Assembly: GCA_004352715.1 (NCBI GenBank)
Contig: SCFE01000048.1
Coordinates: 569,114 to 633,113 of the forward strand
Length of the DNA: 64,000 bases
Origin: Hofstenia miamia
Lineage: Eukaryota; Xenacoelomorpha; Acoela
Reading direction: 5' to 3'
Shown here: positions 24,391 through 37,432 of the stretch, piece after piece
Layout: every line of letters begins with the position of its first letter
Position numbering within the stretch: position 1 is the first letter of the stretch
The notes under the pieces: generated by a model
Databases searched by the model: none
Seen by the model: the letters and a program-made list of their open reading frames with translations, nothing else
What the model was told of the DNA's origin: nothing
Made by a program: the position numbers and the translations under genes

Positions 24391-26284
24391 TATATTTCGT
24401 GTATTTTATAATTTTTGGTGAAAATGAATTTAACTTTTTGATAGACCAAGAAGTGTCGAAAACACATAAAGCTTGCACATTGTAAGCAATAAGATTGCTA
24501 TTAATATGACCCTTTAGCCTTACAGTACACAGCCATAAATGAATTAATGCAAAAAACATGGATCGGCACTGACAATTTATTACACTGAGATACTACAAAA
24601 ATCAATAATTATGATGGAACTAGTTACATTACAGTTTTCTCTGTGTGGTTATAGAGCATACTAGTGGCTACAGAAAGAATGTTGCCTAGGGTTAGGGGGC
24701 AATTTGCATTTATTGCCCAGCACTTTGAGTAATTTTAATGCTATAATTATCAAATTTAGGAAGTTTTTTCTGAAAAACTCATTTTAGAAGACAACTGGCC
24801 TCTTTACAACGACATAGCCAAGGGGTCGTCGGACGGCCGCCCTACACCCAGTAGGACTCTAAAGAATGGCTATGAGGTGTTACCTGTAAAGGTTAATAAA
24901 AAGGGTAAAACATGAGAATAATTCTAAAAAAATCATGTAAAAAATTTTTTATGGGAGCTATGTTAAGAATTTGCGTTTAAGTTCCTAAAGACGCTTTGAA
25001 ACGTTTTATTATTGTGATATTATTTTGTTTCTGAATATCTCAATGCATTTGAAAAGTACAAAAATCACTTATGGTGTAAGTACGAGATCTTCTCTACTCA
25101 CATCACATTTAAATATGCCGTTTTTTTCTTAGAAAAAAAATGGAATATATGTATATATACAGCGACAAGTGGGATTATGCACAAGATAAGAATACGTCGG
25201 TCCATTACAAGTTTTCATGCGCTCCCCCAACACCCCCCCCCCAGAACTTGTAATGCCCAACGTATATTTGCTTTCAATCACTTGTCAATATAAAATTATT
25301 TTCGCTTGATTTTTATAAAATGTGGCCTGCAGACGTTCAAAAACGCACTGTGCGACCTGCGATCAAATCATTTTTCCGACAGAGATGGGTGTGGGGCAGA
25401 TTGTTGTGAACTGCCCTGCCCCGCACCACAGATTTTGTGCCCTAATTTTCAAAATGCGACAAAATTTCATCAAGCTGAGAACTTTGATGTAAGAAAATTA
25501 CTTCTGTGTTTACTGATCAGTGCATTATCACATATACGATTATACGCTAAAGTAATTTATTCAAAAACTGTAGAGGGTGGGATTAAATTACTTGAAAGTG
25601 TATAGATATATATATATACAAATAATAATGATATTCGGTTTGTATTTCCATATTGGCGCTTCAACATTCAAATCGTATAAAACAGTCTACGCAAAGCTTT
25701 TAATTGTAACAGACTGTATCTAAATTTTAAAAAAAAATACTCTCAAATTAGTGTTTTCAAATTGTAATACAAAATGCTTTGTGTAAAAAAATTGAGAACA
25801 CATAGAAGAATTCTAAAAACAGATTCAAATAGACAATAAAAAGATCTTTAAAAAATTTAGTATGACTTCTTGAGTTTTGCATTTTTAAATGTATAAATTA
25901 GAAATTTGTTGTTTTTGCCTTTAGAAAGTTGACATATTCAGGGAGACATCTAGCGAAAAAATTATGAATTTCGACCAGAATTTCTGTGCTTCAATTTCTC
26001 CATATGCACTGCTAAATGAATGTATGTTCAGTACTTTTTCGTTAGAATGAGAAAATGAATAAATAAGATAAATATTTAATTCCATTAAATTTTGAACCGC
26101 ATGAAAAATTGGATTGAGTCTACCAGTATTTTCAAACAAATTTAGCTTGTCAGTAAGCAATTTTTAAGATCACTGTACAATTGCCAACTACTGAAACAAT
26201 TGATTTTTGTTCTCTAATATTTATGACATAGTTTTGGAACTATCTATAAAACTGAAGTAGTTTGCTGTAGTAGCTTACTTTAAG
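24391..26284. other. Non-coding stretch
   Basis: No supportable gene. A short poly-C run lies at about 25232-25241. Frames at 25306-25605 (plus) and 25921-26160 (minus) show no domain. Confidence 0.45.
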
Positions 26285-26492
26285 CAGTGGCGTACACAAG
26301 GAGGCATGGCAGAATGTCCCCCGTCAGGTTTTCAAAATTGATTTCGATTGGTTAAATCCCAAGAAAAAATTTCAGCAAAATATTTAAAAAAGTTAAGAAC
26401 TAAGGTTTTGAATTGTTTTTTAGGTGTATTTATTCAATATTTTCAAAAAATTTTGACTGACTTGATCCATCAGAAAACCCTGTATACGCTCC
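26285..26492. mobile_element. Small MITE-like element
   Basis: The left end reads 'cagtggcgtacaca'. The right end, reverse-complemented, reads 'ggagcgtatacaggg'. These imperfect inverted ends enclose about 200 non-coding bases sharing 'caatattttcaaaaa' with the fragment at 23490. No clear target duplication. Confidence 0.45.
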
Positions 26493-28796
26493 GGCCCGTA
26501 AGCAATACACTTGTGAATAGATTACTATTGAATGGGTTTATTATCACGTGAATTCTTGAGTTTATTTTCTTTATAGCAGCCTAACGTCCAATAAAGCGAT
26601 GATTCATTCAACCCGCTTTGATGAAATCTATTGCCTTATGTTTACCGAATAGAATTCAATTTGTCTGTTCATTACGTGGGATTAACCAACGGGGAACAAG
26701 CAGAAACCATAAAGGCTCACCTCAATGCAACATAAAAATCATGGTAGGATTGCAGGATAATTAGAAATATAGGACAAAATTAGGATAACCGTATAAATGA
26801 AATTTGTCTGGTTTTAAACAAGACAGCAACAGAACAATACAAGATTATAAACATGAATTTTAGAAACATAGATTAGTATTTTGGATTAGATTTCGAATAT
26901 TTGCAGAACAAAGACTTATAAAATAATGCAAAATTCTTTGAAAATTTTTACTTAGCTACATTTTCCAAAGCCTTTACAATTAATTTTTCTCAATATTTTC
27001 GATTCTAACTCAATCATACAAATTATTTCTATAGTTTGTACTTCATTTGTAATAATGACATATATAGCTAAACCTTCATAAGACAATCTTAAAATGGAAT
27101 GGATGACATTGTCATTTTCTCATTTTAAATATATTTGTTTGTAAGAATGGGAGAATGGAAAAATTAATTATTTATAAAAATTTGGTTATTTTTGGCTCTT
27201 TTGTACCTGGTACAATTTAAGATTTGAATATTTTAAAATGATTTCACCCATCACTTAATGTTTTAAATTTACAGGCAATGTAGCACTAAGGCCTTCCGAT
27301 AGAACAATATATGTTCTGATTTAACACTAGAACCGACGGGGGGTATAATTTGAAACTTCGACTAATTTCAACCTCAATATAATTTAATGCAATTATTCAA
27401 ACACTCTGATATTCAACGACTTTCCCTTAATTACAATATATTTTGTGTTAACCACAGTAAAGATCGTGTAACCATATGGATAACTTAGAAAATTCCTACT
27501 ACTTCTAAACAGTTGTGGGGTCAAATTGCTCCCAAGCTGAAAGCCTACTTTTAATAATTGAGGTTCTTATCAGAATGTGAATTAAGTATTCTGAGAGTTC
27601 AACACAAACAAAAATGATTAATTGTAGTGAGCTTAGTATGCAATAACCAATGTTTGAAATCTATTCAATTAGAAGTCAGCCATTAATACCCATCTATGAC
27701 ATTTTGTGTTCTCAGATGCAATGGTGAACAACATTGCTGGTGGAAAATTACGATTCGAGCTTATAATCCAAGTTTAGCAGAATCACTAAAATTAATCTTG
27801 CTCTTAACTTAAATAACATCTATCTTACATTCAGTTTAGCAGAGATGGAAACGACCGGGTTCGAGCCTGATATTTTAAATAAATCCAAAAATTTATAAGG
27901 ACAATAATTATGAATGTAAAATTTTATTGTCAAAATACGAAAAATGTATATTAAAATCTTATAAATGTGGATTTTTGCTAGTGTGATCACATCTACGACG
28001 CTAATTTTTTCTTACGTGAGCAGGGATCGTTTTTGAGTACAAATCAGGCCCACAATTGTACAGACGCTTTCGTTCTAGGCTAATGCAAATTGCACTACCC
28101 AAACCTGCTCTGTTACTTTAGTCATTTACGGATATTGCTCTGAGGTGGATCGCCAAAACTGGAGAATGTCACCATTAGATAGAAAATAGCAAGTCAAGTA
28201 CTCGGAAAGCGTTAAAAGTGCTGACAATGATAAAATTCCTTGTTCCTCACGTGGACACTTTGGTGGAATGTGCTCGAATTAAGTAGATGAGACTCCCGTG
28301 CTCAGGCTCGTAATTCTTCCAGTAAGTCACTTTTGAATTTACGTTCGGGTGATGTCTGCACTGGAATGAAAGAAATCGTCCAGCCACTTGGAAATCTGTG
28401 AAGAATTGAGTGAATGCTTAAAGTGAATCTTTTAAGACAGATACAGGTTCCGTTTATCAATTAGCGAAATAAGACCCATTTACTGCGTTGCGTCAGTGCA
28501 TTTGAAAGCGAATCAAAACACTTCATTTACTTGAAGATTACGCCCGTAAATGTACAGATTTGCAATGCTAAGTATTCAACTTTTTCAACTGCTCAGAAAG
28601 TTTGTATTACAGAGTTACTGCTAATTATTTCTATTTGTTGAAGCATCAAACATAAATGCTTGAAAAAAATTTGTCTAAACGTGCATTAGGCTCGGATAAC
28701 AATTCTATGTACACCAGTCGCATCTACGAAAAACTTGTTAGTAATAATAGATCTTACCTTGCAATGCTATCAGTGCTTAGTGTTGTATTCAGTTGA
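26493..28796. other. Non-coding stretch with possible piggyBac-like end
   Basis: No gene is seen. At 27320 'ttaacactagaaccgacggg' begins like many piggyBac-type ends (TTAA target followed by CACTAGAACC), and 'ggggtcaaattgctccc' near 27518 is a word often found inside such elements. I could not find the partner end, so this stays a hint. Confidence 0.3.
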
Positions 28797-28804
28797 AAAA
28801 ATTC

Positions 28805-30033
28805 CAGGCTTGTCCATAGGGAAAAATTTCGATCCCACCTCACCCAGCGATAATTTTCGTGGGGTCCCCACGACACTAAAATGCTTTTGAGGCTGACTAA
28901 GAAACTATGTTTCTCGTTGGCCGTAAGCCCATTTTCCACAGCTTTTGTCTAGTATCTATGAGCCCCCTTTGCAATAGCAGACTTAAAACGCGTTCAACCA
29001 GGGCTGCGTGTTGTGCACATGACACATTATAAGCTTGTCTGGTTTACTACTAGCAACTGCATCAGCCGCTAAAATAGTTATACCCACTCCTTTACATAAG
29101 TATAAAAGGCTTACAAATATTAAGCTTTTATTGAGTAAAATCGTAGCATAATAGTAATAGCAACATTATCGTAAATCAACATAAACATTAATGCACAATG
29201 CAAAGCTTTTATTCATGCAACATACAGTACTTGTCGGTTTACCATAATCCAGTACTAATCGGATACCTTATGACAAACTGGTAAACGTAACTAATTAAAA
29301 TCAATTAGTAATAGTTCATATCAACTGCTAGCAGCAGAACAAGGTGGCATAATGATTTGAATTTGGCAGGTACCAAATAATAACGGAATTATCTGAATTT
29401 TTGAAAATGGTTTATTAAACTTTACCCGTTGGTATTATCAATATTTACCATCAGTACTGCCCTGAGCAGGCAAAACCCAATATCTACGAAATTATTGAAA
29501 CTTAATTTTTTTGTTAATTGACATCTGAGATTATGTCTTGTCTTATGTTCAGCCGATTTAGCTCTGAAGTAACTCGAAATTAGTTTTTTTTACAGTGAGC
29601 AAAACCCATTATCCACATTTCAGATACAAAATTTGTCAAACAAAACTCAACTGCAAACAATAGAGATATGGGGTTTTGCCTGTTCAGGGCAGAATAGTGA
29701 GAATAACAACACATTTATTTTTATTAAGCATGATAATAATGTAGGAATATGAATTGAAATAATATACTACCAAATATTAAGAAATACTTTGATTTAGAAT
29801 ATATGTAGATATGTTTCTTATCTTATAATTAATGATGAAGATTGTGGGAAGGTTCTGGTCCTCTCCGGATTTCTTTCAACCCCTTAAATTTGTGGCATAA
29901 TAGAAAGTAAAGTTAAAATACTCGCCCCCTCCAATCTCCACGAAACCCATGCGGCGAACATTCATCCCCATTCCACGAGGTCCATGGAAATTCCCATGGG
30001 GCCCACGGATTCCCACCCCAATGGACAAGACTG
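28805..30033. mobile_element. hAT-like non-autonomous element, 1.2 kb
   Basis: The left end is 'caggcttgtccatagg' (28805). The right end, reverse-complemented, is 'cagtcttgtccattgg' (30033). Terminal repeats match at 11-12 of the first 13 bases and start with CAG. The flanks AAAAATTC (28797-28804) and AAAAATAC (30034-30041) form an 8-bp target duplication with one mismatch, the hAT size. The interior is non-coding and carries a nested inverted-repeat element at 29457-29692. It abuts another hAT-like element that begins only 15 bases further on. Confidence 0.65.
29457..29692. mobile_element. Nested 236-bp element with about 28-bp inverted repeats
   Basis: The left arm 'ctgccctgagcaggcaaaac' and the reverse-complemented right arm 'ctgccctgaacaggcaaaac' agree at all but one of these 20 positions and continue (cc.atatct). 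The arms close a 236-bp unit inside the hAT-like element. No sure target duplication is seen. The unit could fold into a long hairpin if transcribed. Confidence 0.6.
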
Positions 30034-30048
30034 AAAAATACCCAAGCT

Positions 30049-32100
30049 CAGGGGTGTATCTAGAAATTTCTGATGGGGGAGGGGGTACTTAAGCTTTTAA
30101 ACTAGATTTTTTCATAATATTTTTCATTGTAGATTTGATTAAATTTTGAATCTGTATACAGTTTTCTACATTTTATGATAACAATTTGAAAATTCTTGAT
30201 GTTCTAGTTCAGAATGTCTACTATTGCGTTTTAATTTATATTTATATATAGATATATCTATTTTTAGGCTTAATTTGCTAAAACTATGCATTATTATCAA
30301 AACAGAATATTGAATGGAGACATTACAAATATATTTTAGCTTAGCAGACAAATATAATCGCAAATACTAAATAAAATTGGTCCCAGTCACAATTGAAATT
30401 GAACAGTTAATCCCGGTTTCGTACCAATCCTATTTCATGTTTTTTGTTCCCCAGTACTGCCACCTTTCGAATGCGTCTGGTATCAGGACCTGTAATGGAA
30501 CAATTTCTTCAGGACTCAATTGACTATACCACCATTATTGTTTTGTCAAATCTGGTGAGAGAAGAAGACATTAATACATACTGTAAATTTTACTGAATTA
30601 CTTTTAATTTGAGTTGGCGGTTTTTCTGTAACATTTGGTATATGCAATTTCCAATTTTACAAACAAAGAAAAAGAGGACTAGAAATGGGGATTTCGTATC
30701 ACTAATATTTAAACACAGGATTCTTAGCTGATTGTAAAAGTTGTATGTAAAAATGAAGTTGCATTTTTGTAGGTTTAGGCTTGAAACGTTTAACATGTAA
30801 AACAAAACACTAAAAGGAAGGAGGTAATGAACCCCTACTATTACTAGATTCTTATATGAAATGAGTAACAACAAAATCTGAAAAATTAATGCAAAATAGT
30901 ATTCAAAATTTTAGAAATTTTTAAAAATTTGTTACAAAAATCTTAAAATTTTAAAAATATATAAAAGTCAATAATATTGTGAATTGATTTTGAACATCAT
31001 TTGAAATATGTGAAATGTGGAATTTAACATATTGAAGAAAAAATTAGCAGATGGAGAGGGACTTCAGAAGTCCCCTCTCTTAGATCACCAATTTTCAGGA
31101 TCTGAATTAAAAAATTTGTAATTTTTTAAAACAAATTGAGTTTTTCATTCAGAACGCTGATATACTTGTGCGTGTTTATCTTAGCAACAATGAGTAAGGC
31201 AACCCATGCCATGGCGTTTGGACGATGTTTGATTACCGTTGTGGTTGAGGTGTAGCAGAATTGAATCTTGATGATTATACAAGCCCTCTAAGAAATACCT
31301 TTGGTGTACAGAACATCTGAAATCTTATGTCATTAATGAACCTGACATTTTTAAATTGATCCAGTTTATGGCACTTGTAATACACACAAAGAGCCAGTTT
31401 CATCGAGCACTTTGATTGTGTATGATATAGTATTTGTGAAATATCCAAATTTGCTGAGTTCAAAAAAACAGGGATGTGGCCAGCAACAATACTCTGGGGG
31501 ATTAAAATAGCTCCAATGTAGGAATTTATGGTTTTTCTAGTATTTTAGATTAACTCTCAGAAGTATGGACCTATTCAGTTATTTTTACAAAAAGTGAGGA
31601 AGTGCTGAAAATTTCTCCTAACAGAAAAGGACCTGTATTTGTTAGATAGTGTCTTCTAATTTTTTTGAGAAAAGTGGAGAGACAAGTCCCTCCCAGTGCC
31701 CACATTCTTCAACAAAAATGTGCCATAATCAACATCTATTTACTAACTGTGCACACATTTATGCATACTGTGGAAGCAGTTCTTTCAACTGCTTTTTTAA
31801 TTTTTTAAATACCAAAACTCGGGGATGTTAGATGAAATGCGTAATATTGGAATATGTTTGATATATTCTTAAGAATGTATAAGATTACTTGAAACAAATT
31901 GAAAAGTTCGACAAATATTTACCAAATCCTTGTAAGTTTTTTGAAAAATTTGCCAAATAATTTGCAAATTATATTATAAATAAAAATTTGTCACTAATTG
32001 GAATTTTCCAATTCTTTACTAAGGTTGCACAAATTAAACTCCGTTTTGCTTCCTAATGGGGGACTGCCGTCCCATAGTACCCCTCTTAAATCCGCCACTG
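30049..32100. mobile_element. hAT-like element, 2.05 kb, with perfect 8-bp target duplication
   Basis: The left end is 'caggggtgtatctagaaatt'. The right end, reverse-complemented, is 'cagtggcggatttaagaggg'. These are imperfect CAG-starting inverted repeats. The 8 bases CCCAAGCT lie on both sides (30041-30048 and 32101-32108), a perfect target duplication of hAT size. The inside has several short frames (for example minus 30590-30874) but no recognisable transposase, so it is a non-autonomous or badly decayed copy. Confidence 0.7.
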
Positions 32101-32108
32101 CCCAAGCT

Positions 32109-33795
32109 CAATCAGCTAAATTCATCTTGAAAATTCAGTTCGTTTAAATAATGATAAATCATTCAATGACAGTTTAGTATGAATAACATTGTATAAATAA
32201 TAAATTCTTTTAAGACAATATACCCATTAAAGTTTAAATACAATCAGAAATGTTGGATGGAAATAGTGTAATGAGGAGCTAATCAAGGTAAGTCCGACGC
32301 TCTCTATCATAATCATGCACTAATAATTTAGCAAGCATTACGAATTACAATAAGGAAACTAAAAGACTTTTGTCTCGCAAAAGCATTGAATGCATTGAGT
32401 TTGTGAATACAATCTATAATTAATTAATTGAAAAACTAATTGAAAAATATAATATAAGATTTTCTTCTTGAAATTTCTAGGTATTTAATGGTCCTCCTTT
32501 AACTCTATTAATATTTTTTGTATCTTCCTATTAATTTGCTATGGTCATTTTTTTGTATACTCATATTTTTGTGTGTTCAAATTTTTTGCTGAAATGTTCT
32601 GACTTCTCTTCAAGATATTTTAGAAATATTTTGCAAAAAAAGTTTCTTGCGAGAGTTTTCATAGCAACCAGTTCATTTTTGGTCATTTTTGCCCAAAAAA
32701 TTGAATTTTTGAGAGTTTAGTATTAGTTATGCCTTAATGTAGGACTAAATCAAAATCTTCCTAATTGAAATGTCTTGACTTGCAGAACGGTTTGCTAACT
32801 CAAAGTGACTATCAAGGCATAAAGTCTAACTATCAAGTAAATTTGAATAGGTGATAGACACATTTGTTAAATTTAAGGTTTGAACACTGAAGTATACATG
32901 TAAACTTAGATTTACTCGACGCTTATTTAAAGTGTATGATAAATTTGCACATTGAATTTTATTTTTATACCAAAATTACCAATCTTCTGCATTTTGATAT
33001 GGATATACTAATGTAAGTTTCGAATGTATTAGAAAGGTATTAAAAGAATGCGTAATTCGAAAACAAAGTGCATATTATATATCTATATATATATATATAT
33101 CTATATATTAGAGTCTTGTTGAAGTGCTCCCGATTTTTTTAAAATCACTGAAGCAATAAAGCTTACATTTTTTTTGCCTAATTATATAATTTGTTTTATA
33201 AATTTGCAGCTTTTCAAAGATAGCAAGCCTAACTTTTTAAAATGTTAATCATTGTGTTCATTGGAGCTTATTAAAGGGTGGCCGCCTTCTACAATATCAT
33301 TACTGTGAAACGGTACCACCTCTGACTTTAAAGTTCAATACAAACTGTTAAATCTTGTTAATAAAGAATACGGCCTCTGCTGACATTTACCCTGACGTTA
33401 ATTATTAATTAAAAGGGTATATACAGGGTTATTATGAGATTTCGCAATTCAACTGATGTGTGTTGATGCATATTAATGAACAATTTTGTTTGTAGATATT
33501 ATTGGAAACATTTTCCCCTTGAACAGCAAACCACTACAAAAGCGTGACAATTTTGGGAGGCGTTGCAATTCTTTTGAGCCCAAATTCGTCAAATACTATT
33601 TATATTTAAAACGTGTTGCGAGAATGACTTTACATTCTCAAATATTGATAGCTATGCCATGACCAACAAAAATCAATAACATGTTTCAAATACAATAATA
33701 TTTGTGTCTAGCATATTCACGTAATAAAACGCAAATTATTTTATTAAATTGAAGGTGTTGCAATACATTTGGCTGCGTCCTGCTGACAACAGCCT
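32109..33795. other. Non-coding stretch with (AT)n
   Basis: No gene is seen. (TA)n tract at about 33076-33108. Confidence 0.45.
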
Positions 33796-33969
33796 ATGGA
33801 TATTACTATTGTGCGTGCTAAATTGAAATGTGGAATCTATAGCTGTAAGAAGCATGTTGATGGAAAAAGACAAATTTTCGAAAAATATTCAGGCATAATC
33901 AATGAAGATGGAATTGTTGTTTCTGACTTAGTTTGTAGCAACTCATGTCTAAAACCGATAACCTACAAC

Positions 33970-34463
33970 CAGGGTTGGCTAATTATAATCACTGATTATG
34001 ATTATAGTCAAGCTATTAAAATCGGATTTTAATCGACATTTTAAAAAACAAAATCACCGGTTGATTTAGATACATGGTTTGCGCGATTATGCAGGCCTTT
34101 CACGTGCAATAACTATACATATATTTATGACGCATAAGAACGAGCGACTGATTTGTCGTGAACAATTCAAATGTGCGAATTGAATGAACCGTGCGCGTAT
34201 GTTACGTAACATTACATTTTAACATTTGTATAGTGTGTTGTATGTACGAGGCTAATGAAATCATGATATTCTAATGAGGCTATTCTATATTCTAATATGC
34301 TAATGATATTCTAACAGTGCTATCTCTTGTCGAAATTTCTTGAAAAGCATTAAAGAAAATTCAATTTTAGTTTTTCATTGATTATAATCAAGATTTAATT
34401 ATTTTCTATTAAAATCAGTTGATTTGATTATAATAGAATAAAATCATAAATCACCCAAACCTT
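33970..34463. mobile_element. Nested hAT-like MITE, 494 bp
   Basis: The left end is 'cagggttggctaattat'. The right end, reverse-complemented, is 'aaggtttgggtgatttat'. Flanks CCTACAAC (33962-33969) and CCTACAAA (34464-34471) make an 8-bp target duplication with one mismatch. Deleting the insert and one flank joins the host hAT frame in phase through ...TYKPSDGTTG, which proves that it inserted into the hAT gene. Confidence 0.8.
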
Positions 34464-35465
34464 CCTACAAACCGAGTGATGGCACAACTGGTCTTCTGCA
34501 TCATGCCAAATCGCGTAGAAATGACGATTCAAATATCCCACAGTCACATTTAACTTTGGACAAAGCCTTCGTGAAAAAATCCAATGTCGCCAGCGTTGAT
34601 AATCTTACAAAAAAAAGTTAAATAAAGCTGGTGTAACGATGTGTGCCTAAGATTACAGACCATTCAATGTTGTAAAAGGTGAAAGGTTTCTTAACTTAGC
34701 TCAAGAACTTGTTGATGTCGGAGCCAAATATGGAAAAGTTGATGTTACGAAGTTGTTTCTTCATCCTTCAAATCTAAGCCGGAGAATTTTGCTTGATATG
34801 TTTAACGCGTGAAGAATCGAGATTAACCAACTGATTGAATGCCAGGAAAAGGATATGCCACCCTCATTATCAGCAATAGGTCTTGCATGTGACCACTGGA
34901 CTGATTCGTTCAAGCAACGCTGCTACACAGCCCTTAATTTTTCCATAATTGATGCTAATTTTGTTATGGTAACAGCAACGTTATGTGTTGCTGAATATAG
35001 CATGGAAAACCATCATGCCTACAATATTAAAAACGATATTGTGGAAAAGCTCAGCTTTTATTTGCCTCTTGACAAGCGTGACTTTCCAAAATACGTCATC
35101 ACCTCAGATAACGACTCAAAGTTAGTTAATGGTTTCAGCAATATATTTGACAGAATTTCTTGCAGCTGTCATGATCTCAATTTGGCAGTTCAGTACGGCA
35201 TTGATAATGCAACCAGCACATAAAGTATCAAATATCGACTGTTAAACATATTGCGGCGTATTTTAAGAAATCTGAATTTAACAATAAGCTTGAAACCTCC
35301 TTGAAGCAAGATGTGAAGACACGCTGACACTCAATTTTGCGAATGTTGAAATCTTTTCTTGACAATTATGCTGCTGTGAAGGATTTGCTAATCGCTGCTA
35401 ATGTATTGGAGAAATTGCTCTTATAGATATTGATTGTATTGCTACTATTGTAAGAGCCTCAGAAA

Positions 35466-35879
35466 TACAGGTAGACGGTTTTGAAATTTTGAATTCGGCA
35501 AAAACCGCGGTTTCGGTTCGGTTTCGGTTTTGTTCTGTAATGAAAACATGTAATTTCGAAGCTATACTGTGTTATATGGTTTTACAAGATTAATTTCAAG
35601 TTTTTCTTAGTCTTAATGAGGGAAGAAACATTGACACCAGAAAGACTGCATCGCTTCTTGGTGATCGTGATCGATCCAACTGAACCCATGCGTTCTGATG
35701 ACACATTTGCTGCCAACCATTTTTTCGCCAGTAGCGAAAGCTTTGGCAGTATTACACAGCTACTAATTACCAGTCATTAAAAACCATTTGAAACCGTGCT
35801 AGTGAAAATGAGTCGGTTCGGTTTCGGTCTACGTAAAAACTGCGGTTTCGGTTTCGGTTCGGTTTACCGTCGACCTCTA
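35466..35879. mobile_element. Nested hAT-like MITE, 414 bp, perfect 8-bp target duplication
   Basis: The left end is 'tacaggtagacggt'. The right end, reverse-complemented, is 'tagaggtcgacggt' (12 of 14 match). CTCAGAAA flanks both sides (35458-35465 and 35880-35887). Inside both ends are blocks of 'cggtttcggttcggtttcgg' repeats. Removing it restores the host frame (...IVRASETVSERAF). Near-perfect ends suggest a fairly recent insertion. Confidence 0.85.
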
Positions 35880-35991
35880 CTCAGAAACAGTTTCCGAACG
35901 AGCGTTTAGTTCTAGTGGACTTACAATTACCGATCGACGCTCTCAACTGTACTCAGCCCATTTGAATGAACTTTTAGTAATAAGAAAATAA

Positions 35992-36216
35992 TATTTTACA
36001 TTATATTTTTTACATGCTTTCATATGTTATATTTTACAATTTTTTTTACATTAGCAATTTCGTACAGGTAGTCAATACAGTAGTTATTACAATATTATTA
36101 CATGTTTTTATGCACGAGATTTTTCGTGGGAGTTTTGCGGGAGTTATTTTGCTAATGTGGGAGCAAACTTTCTGCTGGGAACGGGAGCGAGGACAGACAA
36201 TTCTTCTCCCGTAAGA

Positions 36217-36263
<47 letters not shown>

Positions 36264-36941
36264 TTATATATATATATATATATTCTATACATATATATAG
36301 AACCTCAAGCTCATACATAAGAAATTTGACCCCTATTCCAAATTAAAAATTTTTAATAAATAAAATTTTATGGCTTTCCATAAAAATAGACCATGGATGC
36401 TATGAAAAATCGCAAACTCAGATACACGGCACCCGTGGTACAATGTCTAGCGGGCACACAAATTTAGTGCACATGGTGTCTTTTGTAATAAACAATTTGA
36501 CTAGTTGCTGATTTTCAAGTTACTAAAGCCCATTTCAACAACTTGTTATGCAATATCACGAACACACTTACAACAAACTTGGTTACTTAACGCTGTGTAT
36601 AAAACAACTACATAGTTAATATTAAGCTTATAACAATGAATTTTCAAACTTCTCAAAATCATATAACGAATAACAAAAATTTGCTTTCATTTTCTTCAAG
36701 TAAATGAAATTCAAACAGAATACCGCTTTGTCAAGTTTAACAACTAATGCCATTCAAAAAATTTTGAAATGTTATTTTTAAAAAATAATTAATAGTAGAA
36801 ATTATTGTAATAATTTAAGTATGAAAATAATTTTTAAATGAATAAGAAATATAATATAGGTTAAAGAACATTTTATAATATCTATGCATAATTTCCAAAT
36901 TCAGTCGATTTACACTGCATACATTTAGAAAATTTGAAATA
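35992..36941. other. Upstream region of the DEG/ENaC gene with (AT)n
   Basis: No gene. A long interrupted (TA)n tract covers about 36218-36300. The region must include the promoter and 5' UTR of the channel gene, but no specific element is recognisable. Confidence 0.4.
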
Positions 36942-37217
36942 ATGTCCAAAGTTTCTCCTATACCTTTTCTAGATGATTCAAGAGAAACTAAAGAAGACAG
37001 TTCTTGTAGGAAGTGGGTGTCGGAAATATTCTCATTCTTCTTTCCTGAAGTTATTGATGCAAAGAACTATTTCTATGCAATAATATGGTTAGTAATTTAT
37101 GTCACAAGTCTCATTGTTTTTGGATTTCAGTTTTGGCCTCTACTGCAAATGTTTATTAAGCATGAAGTAACTGTTTCAATGTCAATCGAACATGCGCCAT
37201 CAATAGATTTTCCGCAG
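36942..37217 (+). CDS. DEG/ENaC channel gene, exon 1 (N-terminus and TM1)
   Basis: 92 codons from ATG at 36942. A charged cytoplasmic start of about 40 residues (with RKWVSEIFSFFFPEV) leads into one membrane segment, FYAIIWLVIYVTSLIVFGF, the first transmembrane helix. The exon ends MSIEHAPSIDFPQ, the beginning of the conserved post-TM1 'FP.VTIC' strand. The donor gtgtat at 37218 is in phase 0, and exon 2 resumes exactly with VTICKNS, giving FPQ/VTIC across the junction. This is the standard architecture of degenerin/epithelial sodium channels, trimers with two membrane helices and a large extracellular domain. Confidence 0.88.
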
Positions 37218-37432
37218 GTGTATCATATTGGGTCCTTGCATTTAACAGACGAAATGTTTTTAACTCAATGCCAACTACTATAATTATAATTCTTATTAGC
37301 TATAATTTAGTTGATTTTGCACAAGACATACACTGATTTTATTATTTAAAATTTACAAATAGCATCGTAAATGCAAAAATTGTATTTCGTTTTTTGAAAT
37401 ATAACTTATTATTATTATTATTATTATTATTA

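Larger units (their letters stand above)
33796..35991 (+). pseudogene. hAT transposase pseudogene split by two nested elements
   Basis: Three conserved parts in order. (1) 33796-33969 reads FEKYSGIINEDGIVVSD and then a Cys pair; across the first insert it continues as TYKPSDGTTGLLHHAKSRR. The Cys pair and His pair look like a BED-type zinc finger. (2) 34550-35223 contains FLNLAQELVDVGAKYGK and LACDHWTDSFKQRCYTALN (the typical 'DHWTD' of hAT cores), then YVITSDNDSKLVNGFSN (catalytic DNA region) and SCSCHDLNLAVQYG. (3) 35420-35991, across the second insert, gives ASETVSERAFSSSGLTITDR and then RRSQL with a terminal stop: the hAT dimerisation signature. Several stops (near 34620, 34812 and 35222-35330) make it dead. 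The two inserts are described separately. Confidence 0.85.

Noticed and set aside
27320-27540. Possible piggyBac-type MITE (ttaacactagaacc)
   Set aside because: Only one end was visible; the partner end could not be found.
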